Shown here in pieces: positions 24,329 to 33,939 of a stretch of 64,000 bases of DNA. The notes under the pieces are model-generated. The model saw only the letters and a list, made by a program, of their open reading frames with translations, was not told the DNA's origin and ran no database searches. Source of the stretch: Pseudomonas asturiensis (GTDB taxonomy: Bacteria; Pseudomonadota; Gammaproteobacteria; Pseudomonadales; Pseudomonadaceae); contig NZ_FRDA01000010.1 of NCBI RefSeq assembly GCF_900143095.1, positions 1-64,000 of the forward strand, read 5' to 3'. Both the position numbers and the translations under genes were made by a program. Each line of letters begins with the position of its first letter. Position 1 is the stretch's first letter.

Positions 24329-25392
24329 GACGACTCTCCTGCGTTCAATACGTCGGCTGCGCGTTTGAGCAGCTTTTTCACCGGGGCGGCAAGGCCCAGG
24401 CGCGGCGGGGTGGCGAGGTTATACCAGAGCCAGTCGGCCTCGGCCACGTGATGGGCGGACTCCTGGACCTGTACCAGCCAGGGTTCGATGCTCAACTGGA
24501 AGTGGCTGAAGGTGTGGATCAGGCCGGGCAGTTCGTGGTGTTTGCCCAGTTCCAGTGCGTGCTGTGTGGCCAGGTGCTGCACGTCGTCGAAGTGATCGAG
24601 TTCGGGCAGGCTCCACAATCCGCCCCACAGTCCGCTGGACGGGCGTCTGTACAGCAGAATTGCGCCGTCGCCGTTGGCGAAGATTGGCATGAGTGTGCGC
24701 TTCTGCGGGACGGTCTTGCGTGGCTTGGGGATCGGGTAGCGGGTTTCCAGCCCCAGCATGTGTGCCTGGCAGCCGCGTTCGAGCGGGCAGAGCAGGCAGC
24801 TGGGTTTGCTGCGGGTGCAGAGCGTTGCGCCCAGGTCCATCATGGCCTGGGTGTAGTTGTTGACCCGTGTGTGGGGCGTGAAGCGCTCTGCCGTGGCCCA
24901 CAACTGTTTGGCGACCTTGGGCTCGCCCGGATAGCCTTCCTGCGCCGTGAAGCGCGCCAGAACGCGTTTGACGTTGCCGTCCAGGATCGATGCGCGGATA
25001 CCCATGCTCAGGCTGGCGATGGCTCCGGCCGTGGACAGGCCAATGCCGGGTAGCTCCGTCAGCTTTTCAACATCGCGGGGAAATTCGCCGCCGTGTTCGG
25101 CCACGATCAGGCGTGCGGTTTTCTGCAGGTTGCGGGCGCGGGTGTAGTAGCCCAGACCGGTCCACAGGTGCAGCACTTCGTCTTCCGGCGCTGCGGCCAG
25201 AGCCTGCACGGTGGGCAGTGCTTCCATGAAGCGGTCGAAGTAGTTCAGCACGGTGCTGACCTGCGTCTGTTGCAACATGATTTCCGATACCCAGACCCGA
25301 TACGGTGTGATGCCTTGCTGCCAAGGCAGGTCGTGTCGGCCGTGGCGGTCGTACCAATCCAGCACGGCGCTGGAGAATTGCTCGGGTTGCAT
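24325..25392 (-). CDS. mutY: A/G-specific adenine DNA glycosylase
   Basis: A 355-aa base-excision enzyme that removes adenine opposite 8-oxoguanine. The start at 25392 has GGAG 11 nt upstream; a frame from 25422 is possible but lacks a ribosome site. The N-terminal HhH-GPD domain includes LPWQQGITPYRVWVSEIMLQQTQV and the VNNYTQAMMDLGA region with the catalytic Asp. The 4Fe-4S loop reads CTRSKPSCLLCPLERGC. The C-terminal NUDIX-like domain (from about 225) recognises 8-oxoG. It forms an operon with yggX. Confidence 0.96.
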   Translation of the reverse strand: MQPEQFSSAVLDWYDRHGRHDLPWQQGITPYRVWVSEIMLQQTQVSTVLNYFDRFMEALPTVQALAAAPEDEVLHLWTGLGYYTRARNLQKTARLIVAEHGGEFPRDVEKLTELPGIGLSTAGAIASLSMGIRASILDGNVKRVLARFTAQEGYPGEPKVAKQLWATAERFTPHTRVNNYTQAMMDLGATLCTRSKPSCLLCPLERGCQAHMLGLETRYPIPKPRKTVPQKRTLMPIFANGDGAILLYRRPSSGLWGGLWSLPELDHFDDVQHLATQHALELGKHHELPGLIHTFSHFQLSIEPWLVQVQESAHHVAEADWLWYNLATPPRLGLAAPVKKLLKRAADVLNAGESS

Positions 25393-25448
25393 CGCCTGGT
25401 GGGCTCCTGTGAAACAACTCATGACCGGGTGAAATGCTGCTGTTGAAT

Positions 25449-25538
25449 GTGGGAGTGAGCTTGCTCACGAAGGCTATTTTCCAAACGATGCATCTCGATC
25501 GAATGAACCGGCCCTTTCGCGAGCAAGCTCGCTCCCAC
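25449..25538. repeat. REP pair (inverted)
   Basis: GTGGGAGTGAGCTTGCTCAC and GCGAGCAAGCTCGCTCCCAC in inverted orientation between mutY and the asmA stop codon. Confidence 0.83.
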
Positions 25539-25559
25539 GGTTTTGTGCAGGTTTACTGA

Positions 25560-27788
25560 CTAGCGCTTGAACAACCCCTTGAGCGCATCCTTGAGTTCCG
25601 GGCTGACCTTGTCGCCCAGTTTCTCGTCGAGCTTGTCTTCGAGTTTTTCGCTGATCCGGTCACCGGCCAGCTTGGCGGCGATCTGGCCGATGCCTTCCTT
25701 GTCCAGACGGCAGGCTTTGGCGCCCAGTTCCAGTGGGCCTCGGCACTGCACCGGCCACTCGATGCCGACGTAGCGCGGGTTGATCTCGCAGGCAGGGTCC
25801 GGCATGTCGCTCTTGTCGCCTTCGACGATGATGCCGACGCGGTAGTTCATGCCCAGCACGCGCAGGTCGACATCACCGTTGCCGTTGACGGTCAGGCCGG
25901 GGATGCGCACCTTGAGGTCCGGGTTGCTGGCTACGCCGTTGCGTACCACCAGATTGCCGTTCAACTGCTGGAACGGCGTGTCCTTGGCACGTGGCTCGCC
26001 GGCCAGCGGCTTACGGTTCAGGACGGAGATGCCCCTGCACAGTTGTTGCTCGAGGTTGGCGTTGACCAGCACGCCGTTGCTCAGGGCAAAGCTGGCGGTG
26101 CCGTTCAGGCTGTCGATCAGGGTTTTTTCGCTGTTGCCCTTGCCGGTGAGGTCGCTGTTGAGCGTCAGCAGGCCGCGCACGGGCGGGGTTTGTCCCTGAC
26201 TTTCAAGCACACGCTCGATCGGCACCTTGGCCACGCGGGTCTGCACATTGATCGCCGGGACGTCAGGGCGTGCATCCAGGTTGCCCTTGACCTCGAAGTT
26301 GCCGTTGTAGAGATCGCCGCTCAAGGTGTCGAGTTTGATCACGCCACCCAGCGCCTGGGTCTTGAGTGCTGCATTCTGGATTGGCAGTTTATCGAGGGTC
26401 AGCTTGCCGAAGCTCAGGTCGGCCTGAACATCCAGGGTCCGCAGGCGCTCCAGTGGCAGCAGTCTGGCGGTGCTCCACGCAGCCTTGGTCGGTTGCTCGG
26501 GCAGCGGCGAGTCACCGGCAACAGCGGCGGCTTCACCGCTCTGCACTTCGGATTTGCGCGCGGCCTTGGCGCCTTTGCTTTCTTCGCTTTCGGCCGGACG
26601 ATAGCGGTCGGCGTCGAAGGTGTCGCCCTTGAGCTGAACGCGCAGGGCCTGTTTGGCGAAGTCGTCTATCGCGATGCGGCCGGTAAAGGTGCTGTCGTCG
26701 ACCTTCAGGTTCAGGCCGTCCAGTACAACGCTTGTGGGCGTGCCGCTAAGGCGGGTGACCATTTCGACCTTGCTGAGTGCGCCGTCACCCATCGCGGGCA
26801 GCGGCTGGCCGATGTTGTCGAAGAAGGTGCGCAGATCAAGCTGGGCGATGGACAGGCCGCCACTGATCTGCGGTGTCTTGTCCAGGTCACGGGCCCGCAG
26901 CTCGCCCAGGGCGCGCAGCTGATTGGCCGAGATCTTCAGGCTGTTCCATTCGGCGATGTTCGCTGCCAGGTCGACCAGCAGTTGGCCCTGAGCCGAAAAG
27001 GTCACGATCTTGCCCTGCAGGGGTTCGCCTGCGACTTCGCCGGACAGGCGCATGTCTTCGAACTGATAACGTTTGAGTACGCGGTCCATGCGCAGCTCGC
27101 CGACCAGTTCGGTCTTGGCGCGCACGACAGGCTGGTTGGTGCTCAGGAAGGCGGTCAGCTTGACGGGAATGTCGGACGCTTCGCGAATCGGGCCGGTGCT
27201 CAACTGGATGCTTTCTGCCGTGAAGGTCCGGCCTTTGCGGGCGTCGCTGTAATCCACGCGGGCGTTGTTGACGGTCAGGCTGTCGATGTCGAGCCTGATC
27301 GGCTGCGAGGCTCGTTCAGGCTTCGAGGCTTCCGGCGTCGGAGCGGGCGCGGCATCGGGTTTCTGCTCGGTAGACGCGACGGCAGGCGGTTTGCCGATGT
27401 CTTCCCAGTTGCCATGGCCTTGTTCGTCGCGATGCAACACAAGGTTCAGGCCTTCGACACGCACGTCGCTCATTTGCACCTGGCGGCGCAACAACGGCAG
27501 CACGCGTACGGACAGGCCCAGCATCTGCACATCGGCGAACGGCTGATCGGGGGCGGTCAGGGTGGCGACATGCGCGTCATGCAATTCCAGTCCGAGCCAC
27601 GGGAACAGGCTCCAGCCGATGTCGCCATTGAGCGTCAGCTCGACGTTAGCCTTTTCGCGTGCCAGCTGCCGTATCTCGTCTTTGTAGTCGTTGGGATCAA
27701 ACAGATGGGTCAAGGCAAAGCCGAGAGCCACGATGATCAGCAACAACCCGAGAATAAACAGCCCCAGGATTTTGCCGAACGCTTTCAT
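25560..27788 (-). CDS. asmA: AsmA-family protein
   Basis: A 742-aa envelope protein. One N-terminal membrane helix (LGLFILGLLLIIVALGFALTHLF, about 8-30) anchors a long periplasmic part. The N-terminal AsmA domain has LNGDIGWSLFPWLGLELHDA (about 53-72) and a later Pro/Ala/Glu-rich low-complexity insertion (about 130-165). The C-terminal region includes NSDLTGKGNSEKTLIDSLNGTASF, the AsmA C-terminal signature. Such proteins are thought to form lipid-transfer bridges between the two membranes. It lies between mutY and a small acetyltransferase gene, all leftward. Confidence 0.9.
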   Translation of the reverse strand: MKAFGKILGLFILGLLLIIVALGFALTHLFDPNDYKDEIRQLAREKANVELTLNGDIGWSLFPWLGLELHDAHVATLTAPDQPFADVQMLGLSVRVLPLLRRQVQMSDVRVEGLNLVLHRDEQGHGNWEDIGKPPAVASTEQKPDAAPAPTPEASKPERASQPIRLDIDSLTVNNARVDYSDARKGRTFTAESIQLSTGPIREASDIPVKLTAFLSTNQPVVRAKTELVGELRMDRVLKRYQFEDMRLSGEVAGEPLQGKIVTFSAQGQLLVDLAANIAEWNSLKISANQLRALGELRARDLDKTPQISGGLSIAQLDLRTFFDNIGQPLPAMGDGALSKVEMVTRLSGTPTSVVLDGLNLKVDDSTFTGRIAIDDFAKQALRVQLKGDTFDADRYRPAESEESKGAKAARKSEVQSGEAAAVAGDSPLPEQPTKAAWSTARLLPLERLRTLDVQADLSFGKLTLDKLPIQNAALKTQALGGVIKLDTLSGDLYNGNFEVKGNLDARPDVPAINVQTRVAKVPIERVLESQGQTPPVRGLLTLNSDLTGKGNSEKTLIDSLNGTASFALSNGVLVNANLEQQLCRGISVLNRKPLAGEPRAKDTPFQQLNGNLVVRNGVASNPDLKVRIPGLTVNGNGDVDLRVLGMNYRVGIIVEGDKSDMPDPACEINPRYVGIEWPVQCRGPLELGAKACRLDKEGIGQIAAKLAGDRISEKLEDKLDEKLGDKVSPELKDALKGLFKR

Positions 27789-27890
27789 GGGCGAGTCCTT
27801 GTGTCGATGTTCAAAAAATAGCCCACGAGTATACCGCTCTGACGAGCGTCTCGGGCTTCGGATGCTCTCATGGTGGGCGACAGCCCCGTT

Positions 27891-28295
27891 TCAGGGTTTT
27901 GCGACTTCCAGCCGCACCTGGAGCCTGGCTGCCAGAGCGAGGACTTCGGGACGCTCGGCAGGTGCCAGCAAGCGTAGTTCGCAACCGGCGTCGGCGGCCA
28001 GTTTCAACGCATGGGAGACGATGCGCCCGGCGACACCGCGGCGGCGGGTCAATGTGCGCACGCACAGGTGCGACAGATGCCAGACAGTGTCGCCACGTGC
28101 CAGGCGTGCGGCACCCAGCAGTCGATCATTGAAGCGAGCGGCCAGCAGCGTGCGTCCGGCAAGGGCGTTTTCGATCAGAAGCGCAGCGTCGGCGAAGGGC
28201 GGGAACAGGTCGGGCGGTGCGTCACGGTAGATTTTGTGAAGGTCTTCCTGATCCTGACAAGTGGGCGAACTTATTAACCCAACTAAGACCGGCAT
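27891..28295 (-). CDS. GNAT-fold acetyltransferase-like protein, PanZ type
   Basis: A 134-aa protein starting at the ATG at 28295, with AGGAGAA 6 nt upstream. GNAT elements are visible: LLAARFNDRLLGAARL (beta-4), LSHLCVRTLTRRRGVAGRIVSHAL, which includes the acetyl-CoA loop R-R-R-G-V-A-G, and a C-terminal strand. Short GNATs of this pattern in Pseudomonas resemble PanZ, the acetyl-CoA sensor that controls aspartate decarboxylase PanD. PanZ identity is inferred from size and fold only. Confidence 0.68.
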   Translation of the reverse strand: MPVLVGLISSPTCQDQEDLHKIYRDAPPDLFPPFADAALLIENALAGRTLLAARFNDRLLGAARLARGDTVWHLSHLCVRTLTRRRGVAGRIVSHALKLAADAGCELRLLAPAERPEVLALAARLQVRLEVAKP

Positions 28296-28558
28296 GCGTT
28301 TCTCCTGACGTTTAATTGATTGCATCTATGGGGTCATAGATAACGTGGATTAAGTTGATGAATTTGATAATAAAAAGCCTGTAACAAGATGCTTATTGGC
28401 CATCAGTAAGTGATAGTCTCCGCTTCTGCTGAAGTCAGGTGCGTCTTTTTGTCACGTATCTGAACACGCTGCCGATAAAACAGACATGGCCGTCCGGCAT
28501 GGAGTCTGGGGCGGACCAGCGGAACCATCTGCGAGCTTCACACATTGGGGTAATCATA

Positions 28559-30220
28559 ATGAGCACAAGCACAGCCTTGGGCGGCGCTGCCGTTCAGCCT
28601 GCGTTCTTGTCCAAAGAGCGCATTATCGCCAAGCCCGGTTTCAACCGTTGGCTTGTTCCACCTGCTGCACTGGCCATCCATCTTTGTATCGGTATGGCGT
28701 ATGGCTTTTCGGTTTTCTGGTTGCCGCTGTCCAAGGCTATCGGTGTTTCGGCACCTGTCGCCTGTACGCCGGACATGGGTTTCTTCGCACAGATCTTTGC
28801 ATCGACCTGTGACTGGCAGATCTCCATGCTGGGCTGGATCTATACCCTGTTCTTCATCTTCCTGGGCTGTTCGGCTGCCATCTGGGGTGGCTGGCTGGAG
28901 CACGCAGGTCCACGCAAGGCTGGCGTCGTTTCGGCCCTGTGCTGGTGTGGCGGTCTGCTGATTTCTGCGCTGGGTATCTATACCCATCAGATCTGGCTGA
29001 TGTGGCTGGGCTCGGGTGTCATCGGTGGTATAGGCCTGGGGTTGGGCTATATCTCCCCGGTGTCGACCCTGATCAAGTGGTTCCCGGACAAGCGCGGCAT
29101 GGCGACCGGCATGGCGATCATGGGCTTCGGCGGCGGCGCAATGGTCGGTGCTCCTCTGGCCACTGCCCTGATGGGCCACTTCGCGTCCGCTGATGGCGTG
29201 GGCGTCTGGCAGAGCTTTGTCGTGATGGCGGTGATCTACTTCATCTTCATGATCGGCGGCGCACTGGGCTACCGCGTGCCACCGACCGGCTGGAAACCGG
29301 AAGGCTGGACCGCTCCGGCGGCCAAGGCCAAGAACGCGATGATCACCAACCGTCACGTGCACGTGAGCGTGGCCTGGAAGACACCGCAATTCCGTCTGGT
29401 CTGGCTGGTGCTGTGCCTTAACGTGTCTGCCGGTATCGGCATTCTGGGTATGGCGTCTCCGCTGTTGCAGGAAGTGTTTGCCGGCAAGTTGCTGGGTAAT
29501 GACCTGACGTTCAGCCAGCTCAATGCCGATCAACTAAAAGCCATTGCGGCCATTGCTGCAGGCTTTACCGGTCTGTTGAGTCTGTTCAACATCGGTGGTC
29601 GTTTCTTCTGGGCTTCGTGCTCTGACTACATCGGCCGCAAGGCAACTTACTTCGTATTCTTCGCTCTGGGCTTCCTGCTCTATGCGTCGGTTCCGACCCT
29701 GAGCCACATGGGCAGTATCGCGCTGTTCGTGGCGGCGTTCTGCATCGTGCTGTCAATGTACGGTGGCGGTTTCGCAACAGTGCCTGCTTATCTGGCCGAC
29801 CTGTTTGGTACACAGATGGTGGGTGCGATCCACGGTCGTCTGCTGACTGCATGGGCTGCGGCCGGTGTACTGGGTCCGGTATTGGTCAACTACCTGCGCG
29901 AGTATCAACTCAGCCACGGTGTTGCACGTGCCGATGCCTATGACATCACCTTGTACATCCTTGCCGGTCTTCTGGTGCTGGGCTTCATCTGCAACCTGCT
30001 GATCCGCCCGGTTGCCGACAAGTACTTCATGACCGACGCCGAACTGGCGGCCGAACAGGCCATCGGTCACGACAAGGGCGCCAATGCCACCACATCGCTG
30101 GAGTGGAAAGCTTCCGCGGGCAGCAAGCCGCTGGTGATTGCGGCCTGGCTGGCAGTGGGTATCCCGCTGGCGTGGGGCGTCTGGATTACGCTGCAAAAAA
30201 CCGCAGTACTGTTCCACTAA
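28559..30220 (+). CDS. MFS carrier, OFA (oxalate/formate antiporter) family
   Basis: A 553-aa 12-helix transporter. The first ATG with good coding sense is at 28559 (MSTSTALGG); a frame open from 28439 adds an unlikely hydrophilic extension. FNRWLVPPAALAIHLCIGMAYGFSVFWLPLS is the typical OFA first helix, and GGIGLGLGYISPVSTLIKWFPDKRG and GFGGGAMVGAPLA are the conserved MFS loops. An insertion between helices 1 and 2 (CTPDMGFFAQIFASTCDWQISML) is typical of YhjX-like members. The substrate is probably a small carboxylate. A strong terminator follows. Confidence 0.82.
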   Translation: MSTSTALGGAAVQPAFLSKERIIAKPGFNRWLVPPAALAIHLCIGMAYGFSVFWLPLSKAIGVSAPVACTPDMGFFAQIFASTCDWQISMLGWIYTLFFIFLGCSAAIWGGWLEHAGPRKAGVVSALCWCGGLLISALGIYTHQIWLMWLGSGVIGGIGLGLGYISPVSTLIKWFPDKRGMATGMAIMGFGGGAMVGAPLATALMGHFASADGVGVWQSFVVMAVIYFIFMIGGALGYRVPPTGWKPEGWTAPAAKAKNAMITNRHVHVSVAWKTPQFRLVWLVLCLNVSAGIGILGMASPLLQEVFAGKLLGNDLTFSQLNADQLKAIAAIAAGFTGLLSLFNIGGRFFWASCSDYIGRKATYFVFFALGFLLYASVPTLSHMGSIALFVAAFCIVLSMYGGGFATVPAYLADLFGTQMVGAIHGRLLTAWAAAGVLGPVLVNYLREYQLSHGVARADAYDITLYILAGLLVLGFICNLLIRPVADKYFMTDAELAAEQAIGHDKGANATTSLEWKASAGSKPLVIAAWLAVGIPLAWGVWITLQKTAVLFH

Positions 30221-30236
30221 CAGTCTGGCGGTCATG

Positions 30237-30272
30237 AAAAAGCGCATGCACTTCGGTGCATGCGCTTTTTTT
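30237..30272 (+). terminator. rho-independent terminator of the OFA transporter gene
   Basis: AAAAGCGCATGCAC, TTCG, GTGCATGCGCTTTT followed by more T. It has a UUCG tetraloop and lies 16 bases after the stop codon. Confidence 0.9.
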
Positions 30273-30468
30273 TTGATCTGGTTTTGGGGTGATGCCATCA
30301 GGCGCCGCATTCACGGCGGCAGGGACAAGAGGGCTTGCGAAGGCTGTGTTTCGAAGCGCGCACGGCTCATGCGTGGACCGGTCCATTCATGAGCACGCTC
30401 ACTACCGCTGACGATGAAACTGGTAGGCTTACTGCCCTGAAACCCCTCCAGCGCGAGCGATTGCCTTC

Positions 30469-30933
30469 ATGAAAGCGAATGAAATCGATGACTTCGATTT
30501 GAAGATTCTGACGTTGCTTCAGGCCAACGGGCGTCTGACCAATCAGGAGTTGAGCGATCTGGTGGGGCTCTCGGCGTCACAGTGCTCGCGTCGCAGGATC
30601 AGCCTGGAGCAGGCGCACCTGATCCTCGGTTATCACGCCCGCGTTGCGCCGCAGGCGATGAGTCGCGACGTGCTGGCGATGGTCGAAGTGCGCCTGACCA
30701 GCCATCGGCCGGAGCACTGGGAAGAGTTTCTGGCGCTGGTGGCGGATGTGGGTTCGATCATCGACGCCTACAAGACCACGGGCGATGCGGATTACACCCT
30801 CAAAGTCGCGGTGGCGGACCTGGACAGTCTCAACAAGCTGATGGCGCAGATCACCGCAGGCAATTGCGTTGCTCACATCAAGACGGCGGTGGTGCTGGAG
30901 CGCTTGAAGGAAAACAGCGTTGTGATCTTCTGA
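30469..30933 (+). CDS. Lrp/AsnC-family transcriptional regulator
   Basis: A 154-aa regulator. The N-terminal winged helix-turn-helix is LTLLQANGRLTNQELSDLVGLSASQCSRRR (about 15-44), followed by the linker beta strand and a C-terminal RAM domain (about 65-150), with VGSIIDAYKTTGDADYTLKVAV the ligand-binding face. These proteins sense amino acids and form octamers. It lies just upstream of a YitT-like gene and an aromatic aminotransferase, so it may control them or itself. Confidence 0.9.
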   Translation: MKANEIDDFDLKILTLLQANGRLTNQELSDLVGLSASQCSRRRISLEQAHLILGYHARVAPQAMSRDVLAMVEVRLTSHRPEHWEEFLALVADVGSIIDAYKTTGDADYTLKVAVADLDSLNKLMAQITAGNCVAHIKTAVVLERLKENSVVIF

Positions 30934-31149
30934 CACCTGCTATGCACCGAAGTGGCGCACTGGTGCCAGTCTATGCGCGCAAATAACGCATAAAAATTGA
31001 ATTTAAAGATTGATATAAGCGTTTTGTCGCCAATATTTGCGCGAATCACGCTGCATCTATAGATTGCCGCTCAAAGTGTGAGTGAGGCAGGGTATTTCGT
31101 TTTTTTGAAAGCCCGACATTCATGGACATCGACCGAGCCGGGCATCGCA

Positions 31150-31773
31150 ATGACTATCAGCACCTCATCATCCGCGCGTTTTGCGACGCGTCACTCGGCT
31201 CAGGAAGACGTGTTCGCACTCGTGATCGCGACCGTGCTGGTCTCTTTCGGCGTGGTGCTGCTGCGTCAGGCAGGGGTGATGACGGGAGGTACGGCAGGCA
31301 TAGCGCTGTTGATTCATTACTCGTTCGCCCTGCCGTTCGGCGCCGTGTTCTTTGCGCTCAATCTGCCGTTCTATTACCTGTCATTGCGCAGGATGGGCTG
31401 GCTGTTCACCCTCAAGACCTTTTGCGCCGTCGCGCTGGTGTCGTTCTTCTCCGATCAGCACGCCGTGTTCATCCATATCGATCAGTTGCAGCCTTTTTAT
31501 GCTGCGGTGCTGGGCAACCTGATTCTCGGCGTCGGTTTTCTGATACTTTTCCGTCACAAAGCAAGTCTGGGCGGGGTTAATATTCTCGCGCTGTACTTGC
31601 AGGACAGATATGGCTTCAAGGCGGGCTGGTTGCAGATGGGTATCGACATCGGCGTACTGCTGGCCTCCCTGACGTTCATCAGCCTGCCGATACTGGCCTG
31701 TTCCATACTCGGCGCAGTGCTGCTGAACTTCATCATTGCGCAGAACCACAGAGCTGATCGCTACTCGGCCTGA
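31150..31773 (+). CDS. YitT-family membrane protein
   Basis: A 207-aa protein with about five to six transmembrane helices and GGTAGIALLIHYSFALPFGAVFFALNLPFYYLS, the YitT/DUF161 signature. ATG at 31150 (MTISTSSSARF) is preferred; a GTG at 31078 would add 24 residues that look non-coding. It lies 24 bases before the aminotransferase gene, and the two are likely co-transcribed. Function is unknown; transport of an amino acid related to the aminotransferase is a guess from context. Confidence 0.8.
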   Translation: MTISTSSSARFATRHSAQEDVFALVIATVLVSFGVVLLRQAGVMTGGTAGIALLIHYSFALPFGAVFFALNLPFYYLSLRRMGWLFTLKTFCAVALVSFFSDQHAVFIHIDQLQPFYAAVLGNLILGVGFLILFRHKASLGGVNILALYLQDRYGFKAGWLQMGIDIGVLLASLTFISLPILACSILGAVLLNFIIAQNHRADRYSA

Positions 31774-31797
31774 TTCATTATTCAAGGAGTTGTTTGC

Positions 31798-32994
31798 ATG
31801 CTAGCCCACGTGGAGTCGTACGCCGGTGATCCGATCCTTTCGCTGATGGAGACCTTCGGCAAGGACCCTCGCGCCGACAAGGTCAACCTCAGCATCGGCC
31901 TGTATTACGACGCGCAGGGTTGCATTCCGCGCCTGGCGGCAGCGGTTACCGCGCAGCAGCAACTGGCCGAGGGCGAGCAGACAGCGTCGGTGTACCTGCC
32001 GATGGAAGGCCTGGCGGCGTATCGTCAGGCCGTGCAGACCCTGTTGTTTGGTGCGGACAACCCGGCTGTGCTGGCCAACCGTGTGGCCACGATCCAGACC
32101 GTGGGCGGTTCCGGCGCGCTGAAAGTGGGGGCCGACTTCCTCAAGTATGCATTCCCCGAGTCGCAGGTCTGGGTCAGCGATCCGACCTGGGAAAACCACC
32201 ACGCGCTGTTCGCAGGGGCGGGTTTCAAGGTCAATACCTATCCCTACTTCGATGCACAGAGTGGCGGCGTGAAGTTCGATGCCATGCTGAGCGCGCTGCA
32301 GCAACTGCCTCCCCGCAGCATTGTTTTGCTACACCCGTGCTGCCACAACCCGACCGGGGCTGATCTGTCTGTTGCGCAGTGGGATCAAGTGGTCGAACTG
32401 GTCAAAACGCGTGAGCTGATTCCGTTCCTCGACATCGCCTACCAGGGCTTCGGCAACGGCATGGACGAAGATGCCTATGCGATTCGGGCAATGACGAACG
32501 CAGGCGTCACGGCGTTCATCAGCAACTCGTTCTCGAAGATTTTCTCGCTGTATGGCGAGCGCGTCGGCGGGCTGTCAGTGGTCTGCGAAGACAGCGCGTC
32601 GGCCGTCAACGTGTTGGGTCAGCTCAAGGCGACCGTGCGGCGCAACTACTCCAGCCCGCCGGCTCATGGTGCGCATGTGGTTTCCCGCGTGCTCAATTCG
32701 CCGCAACTGCGTGATCAGTGGCTGACCGAGGTCGAGGTCATGCGCCAGCGCATTCTCGACATGCGCACGCGTCTGGCGTCGGTGCTGGCGCGCAAAGTGC
32801 CGCAGCATGATTTCAGCTTCATCCTGCGGCAGAACGGCATGTTCAGCTACACCGGCCTCACGCCGGCACAGGTCGACGAGCTGAGGGAGGCACACGGCGT
32901 GTACCTGATCCGCAGCGGCCGCATGTGCCTGGCCGGGCTGAACGAAGGGAATATCGACAAGGTGTGCGACGCGATCGCCAGCCTGTTCAGCTGA
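31798..32994 (+). CDS. aromatic amino acid aminotransferase, class I PLP
   Basis: A 398-aa aspartate/tyrosine aminotransferase family protein. AAGGAG lies 8 nt before the ATG. The PLP lysine is in NSFSKIFSLYGERVGG (K247). LHPCCHNPTGADL holds the conserved Asn-Pro-Thr-Gly motif, and NYSSPPAHGAHVV and the C-terminal LIRSGRMCLAGLN with the substrate-binding Arg match TyrB/AspC. It interconverts aromatic amino acids, or aspartate, with 2-oxoglutarate. It follows the YitT-like gene and the Lrp regulator. Confidence 0.9.
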   Translation: MLAHVESYAGDPILSLMETFGKDPRADKVNLSIGLYYDAQGCIPRLAAAVTAQQQLAEGEQTASVYLPMEGLAAYRQAVQTLLFGADNPAVLANRVATIQTVGGSGALKVGADFLKYAFPESQVWVSDPTWENHHALFAGAGFKVNTYPYFDAQSGGVKFDAMLSALQQLPPRSIVLLHPCCHNPTGADLSVAQWDQVVELVKTRELIPFLDIAYQGFGNGMDEDAYAIRAMTNAGVTAFISNSFSKIFSLYGERVGGLSVVCEDSASAVNVLGQLKATVRRNYSSPPAHGAHVVSRVLNSPQLRDQWLTEVEVMRQRILDMRTRLASVLARKVPQHDFSFILRQNGMFSYTGLTPAQVDELREAHGVYLIRSGRMCLAGLNEGNIDKVCDAIASLFS

Positions 32995-33345
32995 TTTTTC
33001 CGGGCGCGGTGTCCTTTGCCCCTGACGCGATGAGGTCTCGCAGCCGCGCAGAATGTGGGAGGCCTCACCACGTCTTCGACGTCGCGCTGTCGCGCAGCAA
33101 ACTCAGTGGGAGCGCACCGGGCGGCGTTCCGCTTGTCTGCGAAGAGGCCGGTATATCCGATGAAGATGCAGTGGCTGAGCTACTGCATTCGCGGACAAGT
33201 CCGCTCCCACGGTTCAGCGTTTGCCGGGAGGCGTGAGAGGGCGATGCACAGTAAATCCCCTGTCTGTCGTCTGTTTGCTTCATGCGCGGCCGTTCTGGGC
33301 CTATAATGATCGCCTTTTTCGCCCAATGATTTTGCGGAGCTGGTG
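32995..33345. other. spacer before the histidine operon
   Basis: About 350 bases carrying a REP pair at 33106-33210 and, nearer hisB, the presumed his promoter (AT-richer stretch around 33300-33320). No gene is visible. Confidence 0.4.
33106..33210. repeat. REP pair, one arm degenerate
   Basis: The right arm GCGGACAAGTCCGCTCCCAC is canonical. The left arm begins GTGGGAGC but its hairpin is replaced by GCACCGGGCGGCGTTCCGCTTGTCTGCG. The same degenerate form appears near 59766, so it is a distinct REP subtype. Confidence 0.7.
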
Positions 33346-33939
33346 ATGGCCGAACGTAAGGCTTACGTCGAGCGCAATACTCTGGAAACCCAGATCAAAG
33401 CCTCGATCAACCTGGATGGCACCGGAAAGGCCCGATTCGATATCGGTGTGCCTTTCCTTGAGCACATGCTCGACCAGATCGCCCGGCACGGGCTGATCGA
33501 CCTGGACATCGAGTGCAAGGGCGACCTGGAAATCGACGACCACCACACAGTGGAAGACGTCGGTATCACGGTGGGTCAGGCATTCAGCCAGGCCATTGGC
33601 GACAAGAAAGGTATTCGCCGTTACGGCCATGCCTACGTGCCGCTCGATGAAGCGCTGTCGCGAGTGGTCATCGATTTCTCGGGTCGTCCAGGCCTGCAGA
33701 TGCATGTGCCGTACACCCGTGCGACTGTCGGTGGCTTCGACGTTGACCTGTTCCAGGAATTCTTCCAGGGCTTCGTCAACCACGCCAACGTGACGCTGCA
33801 CATCGACAACCTGCGTGGCCACAACACTCACCACCAGATCGAAACGGTCTTCAAGGCCTTTGGCCGTGCCCTGCGCATGGCCGTCGAGCTGGATGAGCGC
33901 ATGGCCGGACAGATGCCTTCCACCAAGGGTGTGCTCTGA
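33346..33939 (+). CDS. hisB: imidazoleglycerol-phosphate dehydratase
   Basis: A 197-aa enzyme of histidine biosynthesis (step 7), dehydrating imidazoleglycerol phosphate to imidazole acetol phosphate. Metal-binding motifs HHTVED, HNTHHQIE and GVPFLEHMLDQIARHG are intact. It lacks the phosphatase domain seen in enteric HisB, as usual in pseudomonads. The ATG at 33346 is chosen over GTG at 33343. Its stop overlaps the hisH start by one base. First gene of the hisB-hisH-(DUF2164)-hisA-hisF unit. Confidence 0.97.
   Translation: MAERKAYVERNTLETQIKASINLDGTGKARFDIGVPFLEHMLDQIARHGLIDLDIECKGDLEIDDHHTVEDVGITVGQAFSQAIGDKKGIRRYGHAYVPLDEALSRVVIDFSGRPGLQMHVPYTRATVGGFDVDLFQEFFQGFVNHANVTLHIDNLRGHNTHHQIETVFKAFGRALRMAVELDERMAGQMPSTKGVL

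Noticed and set aside
26043..27821. A long open frame (592 codons) antisense to asmA
   Set aside because: It mirrors the third-codon GC bias of the real gene on the other strand, has no ribosome site and no family-like sequence.
31078..31149. An upstream GTG start for the YitT-family gene
   Set aside because: It would add 24 residues with poor coding character before the typical N-terminus.
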